Assembly (NCBI GenBank): GCA_007570785.1
Contig: ML660777.1
Span: 5,340,587 to 5,404,586, forward strand
Reading direction: 5' to 3'
Origin: Antilocapra americana
Taxonomy: Eukaryota > Chordata > Mammalia > Artiodactyla > Antilocapridae
Length of the DNA: 64,000 nt
Below are positions 1 to 11,013 of this stretch, in pieces. The notes under the pieces are model-generated. The model did not search any database and was not told where the DNA came from. It worked only from the letters and a program-made list of their open reading frames with translations. Position 1 is the first letter of the stretch, and each line of letters starts with the position of its first letter. The position numbers and the translations under genes are program-made.

Positions 1-430
1 GGGGCTGTGTGGCCAACAAAGCCTAAAATATTTACTAACTGGTCCTTTATAGAAAGAGTCTGTCCCTACTTGGATCAGGCTTTGGTGACCTCAAAGCCAA
101 TTGGCTACCTGGACCAAAAAGCAGGTACTTTGGCTTCCTCGGTGGTCCAGTGGTTAAGACCCTGAGCTTCCACTGTAGTGGGCGTGGGTTTGATCCCTGG
201 TTGGGGAACTAAGATCCCACATGTTATTGGGCATGGCCAAAAAAATTAAAAAATAAAAAAACAGTCTTTATTTTTTTAAAGGGAGGCTCATCGAAGACCA
301 ACTTTAAAAGATCAGAGAGGCCAGGTATGCCCTTCCAGGAGGAATTCACAATGATCTCAGCTAGGCAGGGAACTGCAGGAGAGAGAAAAGTAAGAACTCG
401 TCAGAGCGCTTCCCAAACGTCAGCAATTAC
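1..430 (-). other. PHACTR2: PHACTR2 intron, partial (downstream of RPEL 2 exon)
   Basis: The sequence follows the GTAATT donor of the last visible exon. It contains one CHR-type SINE at 132-261. I see no coding continuation for RPEL 3 here, so the next exon is outside the window. Confidence 0.8.
132..261 (+). mobile_element. CHR-type tRNA-derived SINE
   Basis: Starts with the hallmark ggcttcctcggtggtccag, followed by a B-box-like gtttgatccctgg and the segment ggggaactaagatcccac. It ends in an A-rich tail with aataaaaaa. This is the artiodactyl CHR SINE structure. Confidence 0.85.
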
Positions 431-587
431 CTGACGAGCTTGGTTCCGATCTGCTGCCGGATTTCCTGCCTCTCTTCTTCAGATGTGCGCTGCAAGATGT
501 TTTTGTCCTCTAATTCCTTCTTGGATGGTCTGTTGCCAAGTTTGATAGCAAGAGTGTCCCTTCGTCGTATCTTGCTTGCCAAAGCAC
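431..587 (-). CDS. PHACTR2: PHACTR2 exon encoding RPEL motif 2 and the start of RPEL 3
   Basis: This 157-nt exon encodes about 52 residues: (G)[18 protein letters not shown], then [13 protein letters not shown], then [20 protein letters not shown] and two bases of an arginine codon. The part [20 protein letters not shown] is an RPEL repeat with the core arginine, proline, glutamate and leucine all present and the usual K-x-I-L second helix. The final TKLVR opens the next RPEL repeat, whose core must lie in the following exon beyond the start of the window. The acceptor is the pyrimidine-rich ttccaaccctcag; the donor is TCAG followed by GTAATT. The three tandem C-terminal RPEL motifs of PHACTRs bind three actin monomers and actin competes with PP1 for this region (family knowledge). 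Confidence 0.96.
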
Positions 588-858
588 CTGAGGGTTGGAA
601 AAGGCAGAAGCGCAAAGAAAGGCTTTTAACAAGTGGCCCTCAGGTTACACACGGCAGAGGCTTTTTAAACAGAGTCAGACCAAATTCTTCATCTGCATGC
701 AAGAGCAGAATTTTAATTAACCTAAAGTAAAAAATAGTTTTGTGTTAGATGCAATTCATTTTGAAAAACTACGAACTGTTTTGTTTTTTAATGTTCTGAA
801 AAATGTTGGGAAACTCTGAAAAAACCTGCAACAATCACTTCATCATTTGGACAGTGAT

Positions 859-939
859 GATGAATGAAGTTGCTCAGTCGTGTCTGACTCTTTGGAACCC
901 AATGACTGCAGCCTACTAGGCTCCTCTGTCCATGGAACT
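859..939 (-). mobile_element. Bov-tA SINE fragment with 10-bp TSD
   Basis: Minus-oriented Bov-tA 3' portion (gttgctcagtcgtgtctgac). The flanks share ggacagtgat at 849-858 and 940-949, a perfect 10-bp target-site duplication. Confidence 0.88.
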
Positions 940-1120
940 GGACAGTGATATCTGAAGTTTATTCTGCTGAGACGGCATACATGGAAATTACTGATTGCAT
1001 AATACCTTTTTATTTTCAAGTCTTAAAAACCTAGCCTCCTTGCTTATTTTTTATAGTAAATCTTTGTCTTCTCTTTTCCTCCCTTCACTCAGAAAACCAC
1101 ACCAAAAGAAGTCTATCTTC

Positions 1121-1344
1121 GATGCCTGCATGTGTGCCAAGTCACTTCAGTTGTCTTGACTCTTTGTGACCCTATGGATTGTAGCCTGCCAGGCTCCTCT
1201 GTCCATGGGATTCCCCAGGCAAGAATACTGGAGTGGGTTGCCATTTCCTTCTCCAGGGGATCTTCCCGACTCAGGGATTGAACCTGTGTCTCTTATGTCG
1301 CCTTCACTGGCAGTTCTCTACCACTAGCACGACATGGGAGGCTC
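1121..1344 (-). mobile_element. Bov-tA SINE, near full length
   Basis: Minus-oriented copy running from the tcacttcag...ctctttgtgacc core to the tRNA-like end (ttcactggcag). It is flanked by ctatcttc at 1113-1120 and 1345-1352. Confidence 0.9.
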
Positions 1345-2175
1345 CTATCTTCCATACCACTGTTTTAATCCTAAATTACCAGGAATCCCTGCTATCTCAT
1401 AGAGGATAGTAAATACCAAAGGATGCCAATGATTTTTGCTGTTGCTTGATTTTACTGTTGTTCAATAATCTTTTTTATTGTTCAGTACAAACTAGAAGGA
1501 ATTTGACAAACTGTTATTTAATCATGAATATATTAATAACTTTTCATAAACTGTAAATTCCATAGTGAATCCCTCCCAAGTCATCCTTCTCAGAAACTTT
1601 TAAAAAGAATTGCATCCTTCTAGTTGCCTAAGTTGTATGTAAATGGTTGGCCTTATCCACTTTACTATCATTCCTTCTTAGAAAGCATATCATTTTATTA
1701 TTATGGCTGGGTGACTGCTTTTAGTTCTTAAAAGGTATTAGTCATTCTTGACTCACTCATTTTAAACCACAGTATAAAAGTGAGTGAAATCCTCAAACAC
1801 CTCCCATGAGTAATCCAGCGAATCCCCGTTGATGCTCCTTATTCAAGAAAGGTCCCAGGGTAGAAGGGTCATCTCTGACCAACCCAAGAAAGGACTCTGG
1901 TCGTCTGACTTTTTAGACAAGTTCAAATAGGCATACTGGTCTCGTGGACTGTCTCCCTCACCCCTCTGCTCTGTGGAATCATCTTCCAGAAAGGTTTGCC
2001 ACCTACATCTTACCTTCAGAAGATACACATTTCTAATCTGAGAAAGGTGGATGAGGGGAAAGAAGACATCAGGTGTCTGGTTCCTGATGATGCTTTTGTG
2101 TTTTCAGGATGTACCACTTCTGTCCACCGTGAACTTCCCTCCCTCCCTCCCTGCTTCCTTCTTGAAAAGTCTTAC

Positions 2176-2381
2176 CTTCTCCACTGCCGTCCTCGTCCTC
2201 ATCCTCTTCATCATCGTCGTCATCGGTGTACAAGATGGGTCCGTCAGAGTCAGAGTCATTGGCCTGGTACTCCCTTTGGCCTTCGTCCTCTGAGGCACTG
2301 AAGGACTCTGAAGATTCTCCCATCAGCCCAGGAGTCAGGAGCTGAGGCGCTGCCTTCCCCAGCTCGTCTTTGGTTGTGAGG
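2176..2381 (-). CDS. PHACTR2: PHACTR2 acidic exon upstream of the C-terminal RPEL array
   Basis: This 206-nt exon completes the split cysteine codon and reads LTTKDELGKAAPQLLTPG, LMGESSESFSASEDEG, then NDSDSDGPILYTD followed by an unbroken acidic run (DDDDDEEDEDEDG) and SGEG. Acidic, serine-rich sequence of this type precedes the C-terminal RPEL repeats in PHACTR proteins and carries potential CK2-type sites (S-x-x-E/D), an inference from sequence only. The acceptor is gctttcacag and the donor GAAG followed by GTAAGA. It enters at phase 2 and leaves at phase 1. Together with the preceding 529-nt exon it totals 735 nt, a multiple of three. Inverted SINEs lie on both sides (see findings). Confidence 0.96.
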
Positions 2382-2664
2382 CTGTGAAAAGCACAGACAC
2401 ATGGGGTGGTGTGAAGCTCAGGGCAACCCTCGAGCATGAAGCTGACACACGAGACAGCTCTAGTTTCAAAAGCATCCTTTGGGCTGGTGAAAGGAGGAAG
2501 CAGACACCAGCCAGCTAAAGTCGCTGAACCAGGGCAACAGTACTGCATTCCTTAATTTTCAAGGTTTAAGAGTCTTATCTGGCAAAAGAAAAGGATTGAC
2601 CAGATTCATTTAGTCTGTGAATACTGTAAAACTTTATTTTGAAAATGTATTTTTCCCTAGCCAT

Positions 2665-2775
2665 ACGGAGGTTCAGTGGAAAGAACCATGAGCTAGAAGA
2701 GCTTGGATATTTGACTTGGTACTTTTTCTTTGAGCCTGTAACTCTGACTTACCCTTCCTGGTCTACGTTAAAGCC
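2665..2775 (+). mobile_element. MIR remnant
   Basis: The segment resembles the MIR core: ggttcagtggaaagaacc, then ggatatttgac, then gagcctgtaactctgac in the expected order. It is strongly diverged; family assigned from memory of the consensus. Confidence 0.5.
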
Positions 2776-4112
2776 TCAGCTCCCCGAGGAATCCTTCACT
2801 GCCCATCAAACTAGTTCCTTGCCTTCCTCTCCCTGCTCCCATGGTGACCTGAAGACCACCCCACTTGTGCACTTAGCTCATGCATCTCAGTCTGCCTCCC
2901 CAGCCCCACAAAGTTCCCTGACAAGGAGGACGCCCCTTGTTTTGCAGCCCAGCACCTAGGGTGGCTCCTGCCACAGAAAAGCACGTCTTCTTCAACTGCT
3001 ATGTGAATTAATCCGATTTTTTCATCACAGCCAATGTACTAACAGTCAAAAATTATATATCTTCTCTGTGCTTCAGCTTCTCCATTTATAAAACTGTCTG
3101 TCATATTATAGTATATTAACATTACCATAAGATTATATTAATAATACAAGATGGAAAATGTGAAAGCTAAGTGGCCTCTCTAGAAGAAAGATGGTATGTA
3201 AGGATGCAATGAGTTTCTATTATTTAGCTTGGTAAAAGTTTCTGACTTAAAGTTACTATAATATATAAAGCTTGCAAATTTCACAGACTAGAATTTTAAA
3301 AATACTTTACATCAAAAACATAACACATCAGAAACAATGCAATCTTCAGTTTTAGATACAGAAGCTCCCCACACTGCTTTCTGATATAAATAGAAGAATC
3401 CAAATTTGGATGTCACACTTCTGAATGACCATTTAGTGCCAAACATGCAGCTTGCAAAACACGCTGCAAAATGTTTTTTTTAATAGTTGTTTGATAAAAA
3501 CAGGTAAACTTTGTCAAACTCTAAGGTGTTGAAAATTCTACTTTGTGGTTGATAAGCCTGAAATACTCAATTTTAAATTTATTAGGAAAATCCAACAGCC
3601 AAAAATTCTTGTTTTCAAATGAGGAAATATGAAATTTCCTCCTTAATTGCATAAAATACATAAAGGATAAAATTTACCATTTAAATCATTTTGTTAGTTC
3701 AGTGGCATTAAGTATATTTATACTGTTGTGCAACTGTCACCAACATCCACCTCCAGAATTTTTCATCTTCCCAAATTTAAACTCTGTACCCATTAAACAG
3801 TAAGTGTCCATTCCTCCTCCCTTAACCCATGGCAATCACCATTTTTCCTGCTGTTTCTACAAATCTGACTGTCTTTGGTGCTTCTTTAAGTGAAATTATG
3901 CAACACTTGCCCTTTTGTGTCTGCTTTATACTTACTTTGGATGTCTTAAAAGTTCCTGCATGTTGTAGCATGTGTCAGAATTTCCTTCCCTTTCGAAGCT
4001 GCGTAGTATTCCATCATATGTATATGTCACATTTTGTTTATCAGTTCATCATTATATGGACATGTGAGTTGTTTCTACCTTTTGGTTGTTGTGAATAATG
4101 CAGCTATGGATA

Positions 4113-4257
4113 TGCATCTGTGCTCAGTCACTCAGTCATGTCTGACTCTTTGCGAGCCCATGGACTGTAGCCCACCAGGCTCCCCTGTCCATGGGGTTTT
4201 CCAGGCAAAAATACTGGAGTGGGTTGCTATTACCTACTCCAGGGGATCTTCCAACAT
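4113..4257 (-). mobile_element. Bov-tA SINE inserted in L1
   Basis: Minus-oriented, lacks the tRNA-like end. Flanked by ctatggata (4104-4112) and ctatggaca (4258-4266), matching 8 of 9 bases. Confidence 0.87.
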
Positions 4258-4327
4258 CTATGGACACTGGTGTATAAATATCTGTGTGAGTACCTGCTTT
4301 CAAATTTTTTGGTTATATGCACAGAAG

Positions 4328-4540
4328 AGGGCTTCCCCAGTGACTCGCCAGTAAAGAATCTACCTTCAGTGCAGGAGACATTAATTTGGGCCCTGAGTCA
4401 GCAAGATCCCTTGCAGCAGGGCACGGCAACCCACTACAGTATTCTTGCCTGGACAATCCCATGGAAAGAGGAGTCTGGCAGGCTACAGTCCATAGGGTCG
4501 CAAAGAGCCAGATAAAACTGAAGTGACTAAGCACACACAA
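4328..4540 (+). mobile_element. Bov-tA SINE inserted in L1, opposite orientation
   Basis: Plus-oriented, nearly complete (ggcttccccagtgactcgcc to gaagtgactaagc). Flanked by an exact 8-bp duplication cacagaag at 4320-4327 and 4541-4548. Confidence 0.9.
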
Positions 4541-4940
4541 CACAGAAGTAGAACTGCAGAATCGTACAGTAATCTTATGTTTAATTTTCTGAGAAACTAC
4601 CACGTGGCCTCCAAAGTATGAAATCTCACTTTAAATATGAGAAGATTTATTTTAGGGAAAAACTTTTTCACAGTCTGGATTTCTAGTGTAATGCCATTCT
4701 TGCTTGAAGAGTCTGCCACTGTGGGTGACAGAAGCACATTAAAAAGATATGCCAACTATTAACACGTTCTGAGGAGTAGAACAAAGCTACCTCAGCAATG
4801 AGTCCTAGTATTTGTTTATATCACTGTTCATTAATTTATCAGGATACCGATTATTATTTGAATCTCATCATTTGCATTTTATAATGCTTTGCAGTTTTTA
4901 AAGACTTCTGCCTACATCGACAACTTAACCGCTGTTCTAC

Positions 4941-5090
4941 AGCAAGAGTCCCCAACTTTTTTGGCACCAGTGACGAGTTTCACAGCAGACAGTTTTCCCA
5001 TGAATCGAAGTGGGTGATGGTTTCGGTTTCACCAGCTGCTCACCTCCTGCTGTGTGGCCTGGTTCCTCACAGGCCATGGGCCTGTGTGCA
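4941..5090. mobile_element. Ancient hAT-like DNA transposon remnant
   Basis: Contains gagtccccaac-ttttttggcaccag, then cacctcctgctgtgtggcc and ggttcctcacaggcc. These match the common mammalian non-autonomous hAT element with CAGGGGTCCCCAAC-type ends (Tip100/Zaphod-like from memory). The exact family is uncertain. Confidence 0.5.
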
Positions 5091-5514
5091 GGGGAGACTT
5101 ATGTTCTATAGCCTAAGGATGGCAGGTAACGTATAGTTCATGGAACTGAAGAATGCCATGAAGGAGTTGCCCAAACAAGGTGGAAAGTCCAGTCTACAAC
5201 CCAGATTCAAAACTCTATCAAATGTTATGTTATTAACATTCACAGTCTACCTATCAAATGTAATGTTATATTTTAATTCATACCTAATAATATGTTAGGT
5301 AGATATATATATTTAATATTAAGTATCTTACTCTAAATTTTTACCAATCAACTCATGACTTGGCTCATCTTTTACTCCTACATTTCTTGGGCACACTGTA
5401 CAATACAGTGAACTCTATACATGTTTATGGATAAAAGAGTTGAATCTCATTTGGATATGGGCTTCAAATGGATGTATTAGTTTCTGCTTTACATTACACC
5501 ACAATTATACACTA

Positions 5515-7206
5515 CTAAGGGAACATTTCATGCAAAGATGGGCTCAATAAAGGATGGAAATGGTATGGACCTAACCGAAGCAGAAGATATTAACAAGAGG
5601 TGGCAAGAATACACAGAAGAACTGTACAAAAAAGATCTTCACGACCAAGATAATCACGATGGTGTGATCACTCACCTAGAGCCAGACATCCTGGAATGTG
5701 AAGTCAAGTGGGCCTTAGGAAGCATCACTACGAACAAAACTAGTGAAGGTGATGGAATTCCAGTTGAGCTGTTTCAAATTCTGAAAGATGATGCTGTGAA
5801 AGTGCTGTACTCAGTATGCCAGCAAATTTGGAAAACTGGACAGTGGCCACAGGACTGGAAAAGGTCAGTTTTCATTCCTATCCCAAAGAAGGGCAATGCC
5901 AAAGAATGCTCAAACTACTGCACAACTGCACTCATCTCACACACTAGTAAAGTAATGCTCAAAATTCTCCAAGCCAGGCTTCAGCAATACATGAACCGTG
6001 AACTTCCAGATGTTCAAGCTGGTTTTAGAAAAGGCAGAGGAACCAGAGATCAAATTGCCAACATCCTCTGGATCATTGAAAAAGCAAGACAGTTCCAGAA
6101 AAACATCTATTTCTGCTTTCTTGACTATGCCAAAGTCTTTGACTGTGTGGATCACAATAAACTGTGGGAAATTCTGAAAGAGATGGGAATATCAGACCAC
6201 CTGACCTGTCTCTTGAGAAACCTGTATGCAGGTCAGGAAGCAACAGTTAGAACTGGACATGGAACAACAGACTGGTTCCAAATAGGAAAAGGAGTATGTC
6301 AAGGCTGTATATTGTCGCCCTCCTTATTTAACTTATGCAGAGTACATCATGAGAAACGCTGGGCTGGAGGAAGCACAAGCCAGAATCAAAATTGCCAGGA
6401 GAAATATCAACAACCTCAGATATGCAGATGACACCACCCTTATGACAGAAAGTAAAGAAGAACCAAAGGGCCTCTTGATGAAAGTGAAAGAGGAGAGTGA
6501 AAAAGTTGGCTTAAAGCTCAACATTCAGAAGACTAAGATCATGGCATCCGGTCCCATCACTTCATGGCAGATAGATGGGGAAACAGTGCAAACAGTGGCT
6601 GACTATTTTTCTGGGCTCCAAAATCACGGCAGATGGTGACTGCAGCCATGAAATTAAAAGACGCTTACTCCTTGGAAGGAAAGTTATGACCAACCTAGAT
6701 AGCATATTAAAAAGCAGAGACATTACTTTGCCAACAAAGATCCGTCTAGTCAAGGCTGTGGTTTTTCCAGTGGTCATGTATGGATGTGAGAATTGGATGG
6801 TGAAGAAAGCTGAGCACTGAAGAACTGATGCTTTTGAACTGTAGTGTTGGAGAAAACTCTTGAAGAGTCCCTTGGACTGCAAGGAGATCCAACCAGTCCA
6901 TCTTAAAGGAGATCAGTCCTGGGTGTTCATTGGAAGGTCTGATGTTGAAGCTGAAGCTCCAATACTCTGGCCACCTGAAGTGAAGAGCTGACTCATTAAA
7001 GACTCTGATACTGGGAAAGATTGCGGGCAGGAAGAGAAGGGGATGACAGAGGATGAGATGGCTGGATGGCATCACTGACTCGATGGACATGGGTTTGGGT
7101 GGACTCCGGGAGTTGGTGATGGACAGGGAGGCCTGGCGTGCTGTGTTTCACAGGGTTGCAAAGAGTCAGACAGGACTGAGTGGCTGAACTGCCTGACTGA
7201 CTGAAT
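5515..7206 (+). mobile_element. BovB (RTE) LINE, 5'-truncated, with decayed reverse transcriptase
   Basis: The largest mobile element in the window, about 1.7 kb. An open stretch at 5538-6431 encodes most of an RTE-clade reverse transcriptase: FRKGRGTRDQI, motif A as DYAKVFD, and motif B as GVCQGCILSP, where an arginine is usual at the cysteine. Reading then jumps frame near 6334 (apparent loss of two bases), giving LRYADDTTLM (the catalytic YADD) in the frame of 6349-6639. It jumps again near 6605, continuing as [12 protein letters not shown] until a stop at 6818-6820. The apurinic endonuclease domain upstream is missing. The copy ends with the usual BovB 3' tail (gagtggctgaactgcctgac). It cannot encode an active protein. 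It is a transposable-element relic, not a host gene. Confidence 0.96.
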
Positions 7207-7969
7207 GAACCTACCAACAAACAGAAATCTACCTAACAGTTACTAGCCTGCACTATGCGAATAAAAGTAGGTGTTAAAGTGTTCACATTTGCATTCCCAA
7301 CAAAAGCCTCTTCATAAAGTGACAGAATTTTCACACATTCGTTGACTAAACATAACTGAGGGAGAATTCTAAGTACAGCAAGAGACGGAGAGCCAGAAAT
7401 TCTAATTCACATCTCCACTTAAAAACGGAAGAAGTATTTGGAAGGAAATTTGAGAGACTACTTATTCCAAGCTCATTAACTCAAAAGCAAACACAAACTG
7501 TCCCTGTGGGATGAACTGTAATTTAAATTTTTAATTTTGAAGAATGTACAGAGAAGAAAAATCTCCATGCCCTCTTCTAGGAAAACATTATCATTACCCT
7601 AACTGACAGGAAATTCTATTATAAATACCTCGTTGTCTAATGACGTTCTCATCTCACTCCCTCTGATCACAGTCCCAGTGGAAATGGAGCAGAGATACTC
7701 ACATCTCTTATCTGTCAATCTTCCAAGTACTCAGGCTGAAGATGGATATTAAGCCTCCAGCATGAAGCTTAGCAGTGTATAGGGCCCTTGCTAAAATGAT
7801 CCTGCTAGCGAGCTGGACAGAATCAGGTCACCTTTGGAAATGGGTTTTCTCAGTGCTTGAGACTATCTGAGGAATCATTTTATATTTTATACCATGTTCT
7901 TTAATATACTGAATAGTGAATCCATATATTCGATCTTCTTCCCTAATTATTTTGGTAAAACCTAATCTT

Positions 7970-8099
7970 GTTTTTTTTAACTTTTTTTTTGCCCATGCAT
8001 CACGGCATGTAGGACCTTAGTTCCCTGACTAGGGATCAAACCCACAGCCCCTCTTATGGAAGGGCTGAGTCTTAACCATTGGACTGTCATGGAAGCCCA
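7970..8099 (-). mobile_element. CHR-type SINE, minus strand
   Basis: Poly-T at the left, then gcccatgcatcacggcatg, ttccctgactagggatcaaa and ccattggactgtcatggaag. The flanks ggtaaaacctaatctt (7954-7969) and ggtaaaagctaatctt (8100-8115) match 15 of 16 bases. Confidence 0.9.
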
Positions 8100-8489
8100 G
8101 GTAAAAGCTAATCTTATTTATAATGTTTTGTCTACTTTTTTTATCTTTGGTGCTTTGTACATTGCCTGGCACATAGAAGACAAGCAAAAAATATACGGTC
8201 AAATGACTGTTTTGTTCTAAAGACTGGAATGGATGCTGATGTTAGTAAACACTAATAATTAAATGAAGACACCGGCACTGGGCTGGAAGTATTCAGGATA
8301 CCATAAGCATTCATCTCAATATATTCTTTTTCATATCATTTATTACAATATCGAAAAAAATGATTTGTACATTAACATTTATTTATCTTCCCTTGGCTTT
8401 CCTTTGAATGATAGTACTCAAAATGATAGAAACAAACACAAAAGAATCTGCCAAAGAAGCAGAAGCAAGTGTTTGGAAACATGAAATTC

Positions 8490-8815
8490 CATAGTCATGT
8501 ATGGATGTGAGAGTTGGACCATAAAGAAGGCTGAGCACCAAAAAACTGATGCTTTCAAATTGTGGTGCTAGAGAAGACTCCTGCGAGTCCCTTGGACAGC
8601 AAGGAGATCAAATCAGTCAATACTAAAAGAAATCAACTCTGAGTATTCATTGGAAGGACTGAGGCCAGTACTTAGGCCACTTGATGAGAAGAGCTGATTC
8701 ACTGGAAAAGACCCTGATTCTGGAAAAGACTGCGGGTAGGAGGAGAAGTGGGCAACAGAGGAAGAGACAGTTGGATGGCATCACCAACTCAATGGACATG
8801 AGTTTGAACAACAAC
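8490..8815 (+). mobile_element. BovB LINE 3' fragment
   Basis: Matches the BovB segment running from gtcatgtatggatgtgagag to caactcaatggacatgag. It starts inside the reverse transcriptase end and stops before the tail; no intact frame. Confidence 0.9.
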
Positions 8816-8831
8816 AGCACTGAATTTCATG

Positions 8832-9022
8832 TGCAGCTCTGGGTTTGCGTCTTGTCACGTCCTACCTGGGTGATCTTGGGCAAACTCTCTTATCTCTTTC
8901 AGCATCAGTTTTTTTCATCTATTAAACAGAAATATTTCAGGAGAAACTGATGTGAATTAAATAACTGGCAGTTCCTGACATCAAATAAGTATTCAATAGA
9001 TGAAGGTCAATATTATTAGCAA
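8832..9022 (+). mobile_element. MIR SINE
   Basis: MIR-like order: gtgatcttgggcaaactctc, then tcagtttttttcatctatta, then gtattcaatagatg. Diverged but recognisable core. Confidence 0.7.
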
Positions 9023-9474
9023 TTAAATAATTAAAGTTGATACTTGAGTCCCTTGATCCACATCAACTTAATTAATGTACTATTTTTTTTAAGTATAACA
9101 AGACAAAGATTTATTTTGAAAGGGGAAATAGTAAATTAAACACAGAGTGAATTTGGATTTTATTCTTAGAAGAGACTGGATTTAAGAGTTCCAAGGCTTT
9201 CCCAGACAGAATTGGCAACAATATCTACAACACTCTGACAGTCTTTTCCTCATACTCAAGGGACAGGAGAGCTAACATGTCTTATTGATCTTTAAGTAGA
9301 AAATTTATAGGACTTTGTGAGTGATTAGATCTGGAAAGCAGAGGAGAATGAGCACCCCAGGATGAATTCTGGCTTGGGAAACTGGATGATATCATGCCTA
9401 TGTCATACCAGATTTTGTACTGGTTGCTGCAGATAAGAAGTAAATAAGACACAGTGGTTAGTTCTGTCCCATGT

Positions 9475-9648
9475 TGTTGTTCATGTTTAGTTGCTAAGTC
9501 ATGTCCGACTATTGTGACCCCACAGACTGTAGCCTGCCAGGCTCCCCTAAACATGGGATTGTCCAAGCAGGAATACTGGAGTAGGTTGCCATTTTCTACT
9601 CCAGGGGATCATCCCACCCAGGGCTCGAACCTGCATCCCCTGTATTGG
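9475..9648 (-). mobile_element. Bov-tA SINE (first of adjacent pair)
   Basis: Minus-oriented copy (tagttgctaagtcatgtccg to cccctgtattgg), cut short where the second copy begins. Confidence 0.85.
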
Positions 9649-9833
9649 AGTGTGTGCATGCTAAGTCACTTCAGTAGTGTCCGACTCTTTGTGACCCTAT
9701 AGACTGTAGTCCACCAGGCTCCTCTGTCCACGGTAATCTCCAGGCAAGAATACTGGAGTGGGCTGCCATGCCCTTTTCCAGGGGATCTTCCTGGAAGGCA
9801 GGTTCTTTACCACTGAGTCACCAGGGAAGCCCA
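9649..9833 (-). mobile_element. Bov-tA SINE (second of adjacent pair)
   Basis: Minus-oriented copy from gtgtgcatgctaagtcac through ccaccaggctcctctgtcc to the tRNA-like end gtcaccagggaagccc. Same orientation as the adjoining copy, suggesting insertion into or next to it. Confidence 0.87.
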
Positions 9834-10301
9834 GTTTGGCCTCATAGTTGGGGGGAAAAAAAGTACTGTCAGAGTATATGTAATAGCCAGTTTTGTCTGG
9901 ATGAATATCAAAAGGCTTCAGAAAGGAGATAAGACTTAAACTGGGTTGGGGATTGAGAGAGCAAGAAACATAGTCACTTTAAGGTTGGAGGAAAAGGAGT
10001 TGGAAAAGAGTTCTTTTCTGATCCTCTTTATTTTCTTGGAGATGGAGAATGCTAAGCAACGTGTTGAAACGAAGATGGCTTTCAGAAGTGGGTGGAATAA
10101 TCTGGACACTATGGTAAAGATCTAAAATAATCACTGTAAGGAAAGAGGAGGAAACTGTTCAGGAAAAAGAAAAAGGACTGCTGAGTAGTGATGTAGCAGA
10201 CTCTAAATGTCCTTGAAGCCACAGGTCTGACGTCTATTTGTCAGTAGGACCATTGTCTCCAGCAGCCCCAGGCATTCCTGGGGCAGGGCTATGAAAAATC
10301 A

Positions 10302-10855
10302 AGATTCATGCACCCTGATGTTCACAGCAGCACTATTTACAATAGCCAAGACAGGGGAAAAACCTACATGTCGATCAACAGATGAATGGATAAAGAAGAC
10401 GTGGTGAACATACATTTATATACATGAGGGACTATTACTCAGTCACAAAAAGAATGTAATGATGACATTTGCAGCAACATGGATGGACCCAGAGATTATC
10501 AGTCTAAGTCAGATAAAGACAAATATCCTATGATATCACTTATGTATGGAATCTAAAAAAAATGAAACAAATGAACTTGTTTGTAAAACAGAAATAGACT
10601 CACAGACACAGAAAACAAACCTATGGTTACCAAAGGGGACAGCAGGGGGAGGGAGGGATAAATTATGAGTTTGGGATTAACAGACAGATACTACCATATA
10701 TAAAAGAGATAAGCAACAAGGACCTATTTATACAGCACAGGGAATTATATTCAGTATCTTTCACATATACATACATACATATATATGAATCACTTTGCAG
10801 TACTCCTAAAACTAACGTTGGAAATCAGCTGTACTTCAATTAGAAAAATAAATCG
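10302..10855 (+). mobile_element. L1 3' end, plus strand
   Basis: Has the standard ORF2-end/3' UTR order: ttcacagcagcactatttac, gatgaatggataaagaag, gcagcaacatggatgg, cctatggttaccaaagg, and a final aattagaaaaataaat. Confidence 0.88.
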
Positions 10856-11013
10856 ATGATTGGATTACAGGTGTGCTTACCTACCATTCACAAGATTACA
10901 TTATAAAAGAAACCAAAGTAAGTTCCTTCATTGCCAGTAGAGTGAGTTAGTGATCGTTAGTCCCCAGCTGCACAGTAACATGGACAGAATACAGGGTTTT
11001 TGCCCCAACTCAC

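Larger units (their letters stand above)
588..2175 (-). other. PHACTR2: PHACTR2 intron between acidic and RPEL 2 exons
   Basis: A 1.6-kb intron with two Bov-tA SINEs (859-939 and 1121-1344). The remainder is AT-rich unique sequence. A CCCT-repeat pyrimidine stretch near 2137-2155 sits just inside the donor side of the acidic exon. Confidence 0.9.
3645..4610 (-). mobile_element. Old L1 3' end, minus strand, split by two SINEs
   Basis: Reads as the reverse complement of an L1 ORF2 end/3' region (for example gtagtattccatcatatg and gtgaataatgcagctatgga). It is interrupted by Bov-tA copies at 4113-4257 and 4328-4540; the L1 continues between and after them (ggtgtataaatatctgtgtg; tagaactgcagaatcg). 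Confidence 0.8.
2382..11013 (-). other. PHACTR2: PHACTR2 intron, 8.6 kb, repeat-rich
   Basis: This intron contains MIR remnants, an L1 split by two SINEs, a hAT-like remnant, a 1.7-kb BovB copy, a CHR SINE, another BovB fragment, a Bov-tA pair and an L1 3' end. Stretches 3000-3640, 4610-4930, 7210-7950, 8110-8480, 9030-9470 and 9840-10300 show no recognisable gene or repeat. Confidence 0.88.

Noticed and set aside
5538..6431. A 297-codon open frame that could be called a host gene
   Set aside because: It is the reverse transcriptase of a broken BovB LINE (YADD box, RTE motifs), continuing in shifted frames downstream.
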